Source: CAVPGP01 sp963704025
GTDB lineage: Bacteria > Actinomycetota > Thermoleophilia > Gaiellales > Gaiellaceae
Assembly (NCBI GenBank): GCA_963704025.1
Contig: CAVPGP010000001.1
Location: 744,001-808,000, forward strand
Direction of reading: 5' to 3'
Length of the DNA stretch: 64,000 nt
Below the pieces are notes generated by a model. The model did not search any database, was not told the origin of the DNA, and saw only the letters and a list, made by a program, of their open reading frames with translations. A program made the position numbers and the translations under genes. Positions 16,529 through 23,617 of the stretch are shown here, in pieces; position 1 is the first letter of the stretch; each line of letters begins with the position of its first letter.

Positions 16529-17101
16529 TCAGGGCGTGGCGTAGCCGCGCATACCGTCGACGAGCAGCGCGTAGAAGCGATCGGCGAGCGCGTCGACGTC
16601 GCCTCCCGGCCGGAGCCAGGTGTAGGCCCAGTTCGCCGCCGAGAGGAAGAGCAGCGCCGCCGCGGCCTCGTCGAGGTCCGTGCGGAGCTCGGAGCCCTCG
16701 ACCCCCTCGCGGAAGAGCGCCCGGATTCGCTCCTCGTAGCGGCGCCGCTCCGCCACGAACTGCTCCAGGCGCGCGCCGTCGAGGTACTGCCACTCCTTGA
16801 CGAAGACCGTCGCGACCTCCAGCTGCTCCGCGACCACCCGCAGGTGCCCTTGCAGGGCGAGGCGGAGCTTCTCGGTCGCGGGCAGCTCCTCGGGGATCGC
16901 GTCCAGCTGCGCGTGGAAGGCCGCCGCTCCCTCGCGCGCCACCTCCCAGAGCAGGTCGGCCTTGGACTCGATGTGGGCGTAGAGCGAGCCCTTCTGGACG
17001 CCCATCGCCGCGGCGAGGTCGCCGACCGAGGTGCCGTGGTAGCCCTTCTCGGCGAAGAGCTGCGCGGCGAGGCGCGTGAGCTCCGTGCGGCGCGTGGACA
17101 T
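16529..17101 (-). CDS. paaR: TetR-family repressor of phenylacetate genes (PaaR-like)
   Basis: A 190-aa TetR protein. The N-terminal helix-turn-helix is visible (LFAEKGYHGTSVGDLAAAMG, then SLYAHIESKADLL). The C-terminal ligand-binding region is helical, with EWQYLDGARLEQF and the Trp/Tyr-rich NWAYTWLRPGG, typical of acyl-CoA responsive TetR/PaaR and FadR-like proteins. It is divergent from paaA, and the 58-nt gap holds an exact match to the PaaR operator consensus recalled for Thermus. I infer it represses paaABCD and itself, with phenylacetyl-CoA as the likely inducer. Confidence 0.82.
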   Translation of the reverse strand: MSTRRTELTRLAAQLFAEKGYHGTSVGDLAAAMGVQKGSLYAHIESKADLLWEVAREGAAAFHAQLDAIPEELPATEKLRLALQGHLRVVAEQLEVATVFVKEWQYLDGARLEQFVAERRRYEERIRALFREGVEGSELRTDLDEAAAALLFLSAANWAYTWLRPGGDVDALADRFYALLVDGMRGYATP

Positions 17102-17115
17102 GCTTCAATACCACC

Positions 17116-17129
17116 CTAACGATCGTTTG
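17116..17129. promoter_or_regulatory. PaaR-type operator between paaR and paaA
   Basis: CTAACGATCGTTTG contains the perfect palindrome AACGATCGTT and fits every fixed position of CNAACGNNCGTTNG, the consensus I recall for Thermus thermophilus PaaR. It lies 15 nt before the repressor ATG and 31 nt before the paaA ATG, so binding could block both promoters. Confidence 0.8.
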
Positions 17130-17159
17130 TTGGCCTACCAAGTCCAGCGCAGGAGTGAA

Positions 17160-18059
17160 ATGCACAAGCCGCAGACCGACGAGGAGTTCCTTGAGCACGT
17201 CCAATCCGGCGGCCAGGTCGAGGCCGGCGACTGGATGCCGGACGAGTACCGCGCGAGGCTGATCAAGTTCATCGAGATGCACGGCAACTCGGAGCTCATG
17301 GGCGTGCTGCCGGAGCGCGAGTGGATCCTCCGGGCGCCGACGCTGCAGCGGAAGCTCGCCCTCACCGCGAAGGTGCAGGACGAGGTCGGCCACGCGCAGC
17401 TGATCTACCGCGTCGTCGAGGACCTCGGAAAGCCTCGCGAGGAGTGCCTCGCCGACCTCGTCTCCGGCAAGGCCAAGTTCCACAACGTCTTCCACTACCC
17501 GACCCGGACCTGGGGCGACGTGGGCGTGATCGCGTGGCTCGTCGACGCCGCGGCGATCATCAGCCAGAAGGCGCTCCTCAAATGCTCGTACGCCCCGTAC
17601 GCGCGGATCATGAAGAAGATCTGCTGGGAGGAGTCGTTCCACATCCTCCACGGGCGCGACGTGATCCTGGCGATGGTCACGGGCACCGACGGGCAGCGCG
17701 AGCTCGTCCAGGAGGCGCTCGACCGCTGGTGGAAGCCGCTGATGCACTTCCACGGCAACCCGATTCCGGCCGAGGACGACCCCATGGTCGTCTGGCGGAT
17801 CAAGAGCCAGGCGAACGAGGACGCCCGGCAGCAGTTCCTCGAGGGCTACGTGCCGCAGATCCTCGAGCTCGGCCTGACGATCCCGGACCCGAAGCTGCGC
17901 AGGAACGGCGAGGGCGTCTGGGAGTACACGGAGCCCGACTGGGAGGAGCTCAAGTCGGTCGTCACGGGCCACGGGCCGATGACCGCCGAGCGGCTCGCCT
18001 TCCGCCGCCGCTACCTCGACCAGGAGCAGTGGGTCCGGGAGGCGCTCCTCGCCGCATGA
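17160..18059 (+). CDS. paaA: 1,2-phenylacetyl-CoA epoxidase, catalytic subunit A
   Basis: A 299-aa ferritin-like diiron oxygenase subunit. Diiron ligand motifs are visible as QDEVGHAQ (ExxH, about residues 74-77) and WEESFHILHGRD (second ExxH). It epoxidises the ring of phenylacetyl-CoA together with PaaB, PaaC and the electron-transfer protein PaaE. The ATG at 17160 follows GCAGGAG, a good ribosome site; the open frame extends upstream to 17076 but that would run through the operator. Its TGA overlaps the ATG of paaB (ATGA). It heads the paaABCD operon. Confidence 0.95.
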   Translation: MHKPQTDEEFLEHVQSGGQVEAGDWMPDEYRARLIKFIEMHGNSELMGVLPEREWILRAPTLQRKLALTAKVQDEVGHAQLIYRVVEDLGKPREECLADLVSGKAKFHNVFHYPTRTWGDVGVIAWLVDAAAIISQKALLKCSYAPYARIMKKICWEESFHILHGRDVILAMVTGTDGQRELVQEALDRWWKPLMHFHGNPIPAEDDPMVVWRIKSQANEDARQQFLEGYVPQILELGLTIPDPKLRRNGEGVWEYTEPDWEELKSVVTGHGPMTAERLAFRRRYLDQEQWVREALLAA

Positions 18060-18343
18060 TCTTCGAGGTGTTCAGGCAGGAGCGGGCGGGCCAGCCGTTC
18101 CAGCACGCCGGCTCCGTCGCCGCGCCCGATGCGGAGTTCGCGGAGGCGTGGGCGCGCGAGCAGTTCGGGCGGCGAGGCGAGAGCGAAGGGCTCTGGCTCG
18201 TGCCGCGGGAGGCGATCCGCCCGGTCACCGACTGGGCGGACGAGTTCGACCTCAAGTACCGCCGCGTCGACGGCTACTCGATCAAGGCGCGTCTGAAGGA
18301 GGCGCGTGAGCGAGCGGGCACAGCTGCTCCTGAAGCTGGCTGA
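18056..18343 (+). CDS. paaB: 1,2-phenylacetyl-CoA epoxidase, subunit B
   Basis: A 95-aa small subunit, matching the usual PaaB length. MIFEVFRQERAGQPFQHAGSV is the standard family opening (first 20 residues cited in part: FEVFRQERAGQPFQHAGSV), and ADEFDLKYRRVDGYSIKARL closes the conserved part. PaaB stabilises the PaaA-PaaC complex rather than catalysing. The 3' end overlaps paaC by 38 nt in a different frame, which points to tight translational coupling. Confidence 0.92.
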   Translation: MIFEVFRQERAGQPFQHAGSVAAPDAEFAEAWAREQFGRRGESEGLWLVPREAIRPVTDWADEFDLKYRRVDGYSIKARLKEARERAGTAAPEAG

Positions 18344-18944
18344 CGACGAGCTGATCGTCGGCTGGCGGGAGTCCGAGTGGACGGGCATCGCGCCCGCGCT
18401 CGAGGAGGACGTGGCGTTCTCGTCGATCGCGCAGAACGAGATCGGACACGCGCGGGCGGCGTACGAGCTCGCCGCGCAGGAGCTCGGCACGGACGCCGAC
18501 GCGCTGGCCTTCGACCGGCGGCCGGAGGAGTACCTCTGTGCGCCGCTCGTCGAGCTGCGGCTGATGGAGTGGGCACCGGCGATCGCGCGCCGCCGGCTCT
18601 ACGAGCTGGCGGACGCCCTGCGCCTCGAGGCGCTCGCCGCTTCCGACGATCCGGAGGTCGCAGGCCTGGCGCGGAAGATCGAGCGCGAGGAGACCTACCA
18701 CCGCATGCATGCGGAAATGTGGCACGAGCGGCTGCGCGACGAGCCGCGCTACCGCGACGCGCTGGCGCGGCTCTGGCCGTACGCGCTGGGCGTCGTCGAG
18801 CCGGACCAGCGGGCGGAGCTGGCGCGACGCGCCGGCATGGCCGAGGTCGAGGCCGTCGAGCGCGGAACGCACCCCGAGCTGGCGGAGCTCTGGGAGGAGA
18901 TGACGATGGTGAGGCGCTCCGCGCCGGCCGGCGCCCAATGGTGA
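18306..18944 (+). CDS. paaC: 1,2-phenylacetyl-CoA epoxidase, subunit C
   Basis: A 212-aa structural subunit related to PaaA. It keeps ferritin-like helices with SSIAQNEIGHARAAYELA and EREETYHRMHAEMW, but the second metal site is incomplete, as usual in PaaC, which pairs with PaaA without catalysis. The GTG start (VSERAQLLLKLADDE) sits inside the end of paaB. It is slightly shorter than Escherichia coli PaaC (about 248 aa). The stop is 7 nt past the ATG of paaD. Confidence 0.9.
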   Translation: MSERAQLLLKLADDELIVGWRESEWTGIAPALEEDVAFSSIAQNEIGHARAAYELAAQELGTDADALAFDRRPEEYLCAPLVELRLMEWAPAIARRRLYELADALRLEALAASDDPEVAGLARKIEREETYHRMHAEMWHERLRDEPRYRDALARLWPYALGVVEPDQRAELARRAGMAEVEAVERGTHPELAELWEEMTMVRRSAPAGAQW

Positions 18945-19423
18945 CGGCCGAGCAGGTCTGGGCCGCGCTCGGCGAGGTGCCGGATCCGGAGATCCCGGTC
19001 ATCTCGCTCGTCGAGCTCGGCGTGGTGCGCGACGTCGCCGTCGAGGGCGACGAGGTGCGGGTCGCGTTTACACCGACCTTCCTCGGCTGTCCCGCGCTGC
19101 AGTACATGCAGGCCGCCATGGAGGAGAAGGTGCGAGAGCTCGGCGGCGAGCCGCACGTCGAGGTGGTCGCGGACGACTCGTGGTCGACGGACAAGATCAC
19201 GCCGGAGGGCCGCGAGAAGCTCCGCGCCGCGGGGTTCGCCCCGCCGGCCCCGCGCGGTGCGGAGGCGCCGAAGCTCGTCCAGCTGCAAGCGAGGGTCCAC
19301 CGCTGCCCGTACTGCGGCTCGACGGAGACGCGTCTCGAGAACATCTTCGGCCCCACGCCCTGCCGCTCGCTCCGCTACTGCGAGAGCTGCCGGCAGCCGT
19401 TCGAGCAGTTCAAGACGATCTAG
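18938..19423 (+). CDS. paaD: Phenylacetate epoxidase assembly protein PaaD (MIP18/DUF59 + zinc ribbon)
   Basis: A 161-aa protein. The N-terminal MIP18/DUF59 domain shows GEVPDPEIPVISLVELG and a conserved Cys in FTPTFLGCPALQYM. The C-terminal zinc-ribbon has CPYCGS and CESCRQPFEQFK. PaaD is needed for maturation of the reductase Fe-S centre in the epoxidase system. It is the last gene before a strong hairpin; paaE, the reductase, is not in the window. Confidence 0.93.
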   Translation: MVTAEQVWAALGEVPDPEIPVISLVELGVVRDVAVEGDEVRVAFTPTFLGCPALQYMQAAMEEKVRELGGEPHVEVVADDSWSTDKITPEGREKLRAAGFAPPAPRGAEAPKLVQLQARVHRCPYCGSTETRLENIFGPTPCRSLRYCESCRQPFEQFKTI

Positions 19424-19441
19424 CCGGACGCGGCGTCTGCA

Positions 19442-19469
19442 CGAGGGGAGCGCCGAGGCGCTCCCCTCG
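19442..19469. terminator. Hairpin terminator after paaD
   Basis: CGAGGGGAGCGCC, a 2-nt loop and its exact reverse complement form a 13-bp stem 18 nt after the paaD stop. There is no T run, as is common in high-GC Actinomycetota. It also stands 22 nt beyond the stop of the convergent gene at 19492, so it may serve both. Confidence 0.7.
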
Positions 19470-19491
19470 CACCCCCTCGCGTGGGACGCCG

Positions 19492-20505
19492 CTAGACCGG
19501 CCGATGCGTATCGCGCCGCCTGATCGTGAACGCGGCGCCGGCGATCAGGAGCCCCATGCCCGCGACCATCCCGGTCGTGGCGGGGTCGGGCGCCGGGATC
19601 GAGAAGCCGCCGGCGGAGGAGCCGTCGTCCGTAATCGGCATCGGGCCACCGGTCCCCGCGTCGCTGACCATTGCGTCGGCACCCGCCGGCTGCACGAGCC
19701 CACCGCCGCTGCCGGCGTCGCTAACCAGGCTGTCACTCGCACTCGACTGCACGAGCCCACCGCCGCTGCCGGCATCGCTAACCAGGCTGTCACTCGCACT
19801 CGACTGCACGAGCCCACCGCCGCTGCCGGCGTCGCTAACCAGGCTGTCACTCGCACTCGACTGCACGAGCCCACCGCCGCTGCCGGCATCGCTAACCAGG
19901 CTGTCACTCGCACTCGACTGCACGAGCCCACCGCCGCTGCCGGCATCGCTAACCAGGCTGTCACTCGCACTCGACTGCACGAGCCCACCGCCGCTGCCGG
20001 CATCGCTAACCAGGCTGTCACTCGCACTCGACTGCACGAGCCCACCGCCGCTGCCGGCATCGCTGATGATGTCCGGCGCCGCCAGTACCGCGGCCGGCGC
20101 CGCGGACGCGGCCGGGTCCATCGGCATGGCGTTCCCTGCCGCGGCGACGCCGCCGGCCGTTGCCGCGACGGCGACCGTGAAGATCGCCGCGCGAACGCGC
20201 ACTCCGTGCGCCTCGACGTCGATGAGCGCGCTCTCGAGGTCCCGGCGGACGAACGCCAGCGTCACGGTCTCCGACGTCGACGACTCCAGGACCCGCTCGA
20301 GGTCGGCGCGCTCCCACTCGACGCCGAGCTCGTGCCGGGACTCGGCGCCGTCCGTGCTCTGGACGACCTGCAGCGACAGCCGCGGCGGCGCGTCGTCGTG
20401 CAGCGCTTCCTCGATCTCCGCGCGAGGCACTGTGGCCGTGACCGCAGCGGAGTCGGGGAGGTCGGTCGCGGACACCAAGCGGGCACTGCCACTCGTGGCA
20501 ACCAT
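19492..20505 (-). CDS. Surface-type protein with seven near-identical 19-aa repeats and PEP-CTERM-like tail
   Basis: A 337-aa protein preceded by a very strong ribosome site (AAGGAGG). The first about 105 residues are soluble and acidic. A hydrophobic segment (AAIFTVAVAATAGGVAAAGNA) follows. Then come about seven tandem copies of SDAGSGGGLVQSSASDSLV (19 aa). The C-terminus has FSIPAPDPATTGMVAGMGLL, a hydrophobic helix and RRRDTHRPV, which looks like a PEP-CTERM/sorting-type anchor (short Pro motif, TM, Arg cluster). I recognise no enzymatic domain. The large AfsR-like regulator is encoded upstream on the same strand and may control it. Confidence 0.8.
   Translation of the reverse strand: MVATSGSARLVSATDLPDSAAVTATVPRAEIEEALHDDAPPRLSLQVVQSTDGAESRHELGVEWERADLERVLESSTSETVTLAFVRRDLESALIDVEAHGVRVRAAIFTVAVAATAGGVAAAGNAMPMDPAASAAPAAVLAAPDIISDAGSGGGLVQSSASDSLVSDAGSGGGLVQSSASDSLVSDAGSGGGLVQSSASDSLVSDAGSGGGLVQSSASDSLVSDAGSGGGLVQSSASDSLVSDAGSGGGLVQSSASDSLVSDAGSGGGLVQPAGADAMVSDAGTGGPMPITDDGSSAGGFSIPAPDPATTGMVAGMGLLIAGAAFTIRRRDTHRPV
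19694..20062. repeat. 57-bp tandem repeat, about 6.5 copies
   Basis: The unit begins ACGAGCCCACCGCCGCTGCC at 19694, 19751, 19808, 19865, 19922, 19979 and 20036, exactly 57 bp apart. Copies differ mainly at one synonymous G/A position, so the array is young. It is in frame and encodes the 19-aa repeat of the gene at 19492-20505. Confidence 0.97.
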
Positions 20506-20651
20506 GCAACCCTCCTTGTTCGACGGCCCGGGTGTGGACCGTCACTTCCGTCAAGACGCGGGACGGTGCGTCCATCTTCCGCTCGGACGACACCGAATGC
20601 AATATTCGTCACGAGTTCGACGGCGGATGAGGTGCTCCGGGGGCGTGCCGC

Positions 20652-23513
20652 TCACGACGTGAGCGCGAACTCGACGGCCTCGTCGAAGCCCATCGCGCGG
20701 CCGGCGGCCAAGCCATGCTCGAACGAGCCGTTGCCCGAGCCCTCGCCGAGGCCCTCGATCCAGCGGGCGCTGATCATGCGCTCGGGAGGAGTGAGCGACG
20801 AGGTGTAGATGCCCTCAGCCGCTCCCCAGAGGCGGGCCGCCCGCGGCGTGCGGCCCGCTGCGGCCGCCACGGCAGCCAGGCCGCGGAGACACTCCTCGCC
20901 GGTCCGCCTGTCGCGGAGGTACCGGCACAGGTCGAGGTTCGCCCTGAACAGCTCGTCGGCCTCGCAGAGGTCCCCGTCGAGGAGCGCCACCAGTCCGAGG
21001 TTTCCCGTGGCCAGGGAGACGTGGCGGAGGTCGCCGAGCTCGCGGCCGAGCGCCAGGCACTCGTCGAGGTAGGCCCTGGCCTGCCCGAGCCTGCCTCGAA
21101 CGAGCGCGACCCAGCCGAGGTTGTTCAGCGACTCGACCACGTTCTGCCGGTCGCCGAGCTCGCGACAGAGCCCCAGCGCCTCCTCGCCGAGCTTCTGCGC
21201 TCGAGCGTAGTCGTCGTTGCAGTCGGTCGAGAGCGCGCCGACGTGATCGTTGAGGACCTGCGAGAGGAGCCAGGCATCCCCGTGCCGCCGGGCGATCGAC
21301 ACACCTTCCTCGCAGAGCGCACGGGCGCGGGCATGATCGCCCACCGACTCCGCCGTAACCCAGCCGAGCTTCCCCAGGCCGAGGGCGAGGCCGTACGAGT
21401 CCGCGAGCGTGCGGCTGAGGGCGATTCCCTCCCGAAGGCGAGCCGCCGCGCCCTCCCAGTCGCCGAGATACCAGGCCAGCCTGCCGGACGAGATCAGGCT
21501 GCGCGCCCAGGCCGCGTCGTCGCGACCGGTCGCGCGAAGAAACGCCTCGAGCCAATCATGCGCTTCCGCCCAGAGCCCGTGCGCCTCCCAGAACGGCACC
21601 AGCGCCGAGGTGAGCCGCAGGCCGGCCTCGGGCGTGTCCGAGACGAGCGACCGTCCCAACACCTCGCGGAGGTTCTCGAGCTCCGGCTGCAAGCGCCGCA
21701 GCCACTCCACCTGATCCGGCCCGCGAAGGCCCGCTTCGGCCGCGTCGGCCACCGCCGCGAAGTAGTCGACGAACCGGACGCGCAGCTCGACGGCGTCCGC
21801 CGTCTCCTCCAGTCGTCCGGCGGCGTACTCGCGAATCGTGTCGAGCATCGCGTAGCGGTCGCCGCGGCGAACGAGCAGGCTGTTGTCGACGAGCGACTGC
21901 ATCGTCCTGAGGTCCGCGTCACAAACGGTCTCCGCAGCCTCGAGCGTGCAACCGCCGGAGAAGACGGCGAGCCGGTGAAAGAGCCGTCGCTCGTGGGTCG
22001 CGAGCAGGTCGTCGCTCCACGCGAGCGTCGCCCGGAGCGTCCGGTGGCGAGCGTGGACGTCACGGGGGCCGGCGGCCAGCAACGCGAGCGCTCCGGGGAG
22101 CCTCTCGAGGAGCGCCGCAGGCGCCGTCTCGGCCGTCCGCGGCGCCGCCAGCTCGATCGCGAGCGGAAGGTGATCGAGCCGCGCGCAGATCTCCTCGATC
22201 GCGGCCCGATCGGCATCGCCGTCCGAGTGATCGGAGCCGGCGGCCCGGGCGCGGGCGCGGAACAGCTCGGCGGCGCTGACCGGCTCGAGCGGCGCCACCT
22301 CGAAGATGTGCTCGCCGTAGAGCCGCAGCCTGATCCGGCTCGTGGCCGCGACGGTGAGGCCGCCGACCTCTGTCAGCAGGCGGGAGACGTCGGGGCCGGC
22401 GTCGAGCAGGCGCTCGAAGTTGTCGAGCACGAGCAGGAGCGTCCGCCCTCGCAGCTGTCGCACGAGCGCGTCGAGCGGGGCCTCGTCCGGGGCCTTGACC
22501 AGCGACAGGGCATCGACGATCGTCGCGGCGAGGAGCCGTGGGTCCGCCAGCGGCGCGAGATCGATGAAGTACGCGCCGTCGGAGAAGCGCGGCGCGACCC
22601 GCTCCGCGAGGGCGATCGCGAGGCGCGTCTTCCCGACGCCCCCCGGCCCCGTGAGGGTCAGCAGGCGCACGTCGCCCTCGATCAGCTTTCGCAGGCAGGC
22701 AAGCTCGCCGTCCCGGCCGACCAGCGGCGACGCGGGCGCCGGGAGACGCCCGCGCGCGCGTCCGAGTTCCAGGAAGGGATCCTGGCGGAGAATCGCCTGC
22801 TCCAGGTCGCGGAGCTCCCTCGTCGGCTGCAGCCCCAGCTCGTCGCCCAGGCGGACGCGGAAACGTCGATACGTCGCCAGTGCCTCTGCCTGACGGCCCG
22901 AGCGATACAGCGCCAGCATGAACCGGCGACGGAGCCCTTCGTGGTAGGGATCCACCTCGAGGCAGTCCCCCAGCTCGGCGACGAGCTCCCGATGCCGTCC
23001 CAGCTGCAGCTCCGCGTCGATGCGCGTCTCGAGCACCGCGAGCCGCGCATGCTCGAGCTGCGCGGACGCTGAGCGGACGAACGGCTCGCCCGCGAGGTCG
23101 GCCAGCGGCGCACCGCGCCAGAGCGCGAGCGCCTCGGCGAGCAGCCGTGCCCCCTCCGCGGGCGAGCCGCCCGCCGCGGCACGGCAGCCCGCTTCCTTCA
23201 GGTGCTCGAACCTGTCGACATCGAGTTGACCGGGCTCGACGTGCGCAAGGTATCCCGGTGGACGAGCACTGATCACCTGCGCGCCGTCGCGGTTCAGGAG
23301 CTTTCGCAGGCGCGAGACGTACACCTCGAGGCTGCGGCGCGCAGCGTCCGGGGGCCGGAGCGGCCAGAGCGCCTCGATCAGCTCGTCCGTCCCGACGGCG
23401 CGATTGGCCCTGAGCAGGAGCAACGCGAGGAGCGCACGCTGCTTCGGCCCGCCAAGTGACAGAGGATGGCCGTCGCCGACGACCTCGATCGGGCCTAGCA
23501 GTCGGAATTCCAC
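20652..23513 (-). CDS. AfsR/SARP-like transcriptional regulator with BTAD, NB-ARC and TPR domains
   Basis: A 953-aa regulator. GTG 23513 (VEFRLLGPIEVVG) gives the canonical start of the OmpR-like winged-helix domain (residues 1-95). A bacterial transcriptional activation (BTAD) domain follows (about 97-245, LRDLEQAILRQDP at its end). An STAND-type NTPase comes next, with Walker A LTGPGGVGKT (about 280) and Walker B LLLVLDNFE. The C-terminal 350 residues are TPR-like (SGRLAWYLGDWEGAA, NNLGWVALVRGRLGQA). Such proteins integrate a signal through the NTPase and activate nearby operons. The intergenic gap to the divergent gene at 23618 contains a SARP-type pair of 7-bp direct repeats. Confidence 0.88.
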   Translation of the reverse strand: MEFRLLGPIEVVGDGHPLSLGGPKQRALLALLLLRANRAVGTDELIEALWPLRPPDAARRSLEVYVSRLRKLLNRDGAQVISARPPGYLAHVEPGQLDVDRFEHLKEAGCRAAAGGSPAEGARLLAEALALWRGAPLADLAGEPFVRSASAQLEHARLAVLETRIDAELQLGRHRELVAELGDCLEVDPYHEGLRRRFMLALYRSGRQAEALATYRRFRVRLGDELGLQPTRELRDLEQAILRQDPFLELGRARGRLPAPASPLVGRDGELACLRKLIEGDVRLLTLTGPGGVGKTRLAIALAERVAPRFSDGAYFIDLAPLADPRLLAATIVDALSLVKAPDEAPLDALVRQLRGRTLLLVLDNFERLLDAGPDVSRLLTEVGGLTVAATSRIRLRLYGEHIFEVAPLEPVSAAELFRARARAAGSDHSDGDADRAAIEEICARLDHLPLAIELAAPRTAETAPAALLERLPGALALLAAGPRDVHARHRTLRATLAWSDDLLATHERRLFHRLAVFSGGCTLEAAETVCDADLRTMQSLVDNSLLVRRGDRYAMLDTIREYAAGRLEETADAVELRVRFVDYFAAVADAAEAGLRGPDQVEWLRRLQPELENLREVLGRSLVSDTPEAGLRLTSALVPFWEAHGLWAEAHDWLEAFLRATGRDDAAWARSLISSGRLAWYLGDWEGAAARLREGIALSRTLADSYGLALGLGKLGWVTAESVGDHARARALCEEGVSIARRHGDAWLLSQVLNDHVGALSTDCNDDYARAQKLGEEALGLCRELGDRQNVVESLNNLGWVALVRGRLGQARAYLDECLALGRELGDLRHVSLATGNLGLVALLDGDLCEADELFRANLDLCRYLRDRRTGEECLRGLAAVAAAAGRTPRAARLWGAAEGIYTSSLTPPERMISARWIEGLGEGSGNGSFEHGLAAGRAMGFDEAVEFALTS

Positions 23514-23576
23514 AGGTTTCCGCAGGTTTGCCGCGCGGCGACTGTACCACGGTTGTGCGGAAAACAACAACCCGCG

Positions 23577-23594
23577 CGTTGAGCATCCGTTGAG
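23577..23594 (+). promoter_or_regulatory. Possible SARP binding site: two CGTTGAG direct repeats, 11-bp period
   Basis: CGTTGAGCATCCGTTGAG lies 24 nt before the ATG of the gene at 23618. Two identical heptamers separated by 4 nt (11-bp period) is the known operator layout of SARP/AfsR winged-helix regulators. The adjacent divergent gene encodes such a regulator. The match is to layout, not to a known sequence. Confidence 0.55.
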
Positions 23595-23617
23595 CGCGGC
23601 CGTCCAGAGTGGATTCC

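Noticed and set aside
14523..17972. Continuous minus-strand frame of more than 1100 codons
   Set aside because: Only the last 347 codons are the E1alpha gene; the rest is antisense or out of frame to the lipid kinase, TetR and paaA genes and is Arg/Ala/Gly-rich noise of high-GC DNA.
19694..20062. Regular 57-bp repeats as a CRISPR array
   Set aside because: There are no unique spacers; the whole 57-bp unit repeats in frame within a protein gene, and no cas genes are present.
20506..20651. TGACGG-AAG-TGACGG direct repeat upstream of the repeat-protein gene as a SARP site
   Set aside because: The period is 9 bp, not 11, so it does not fit the SARP layout.
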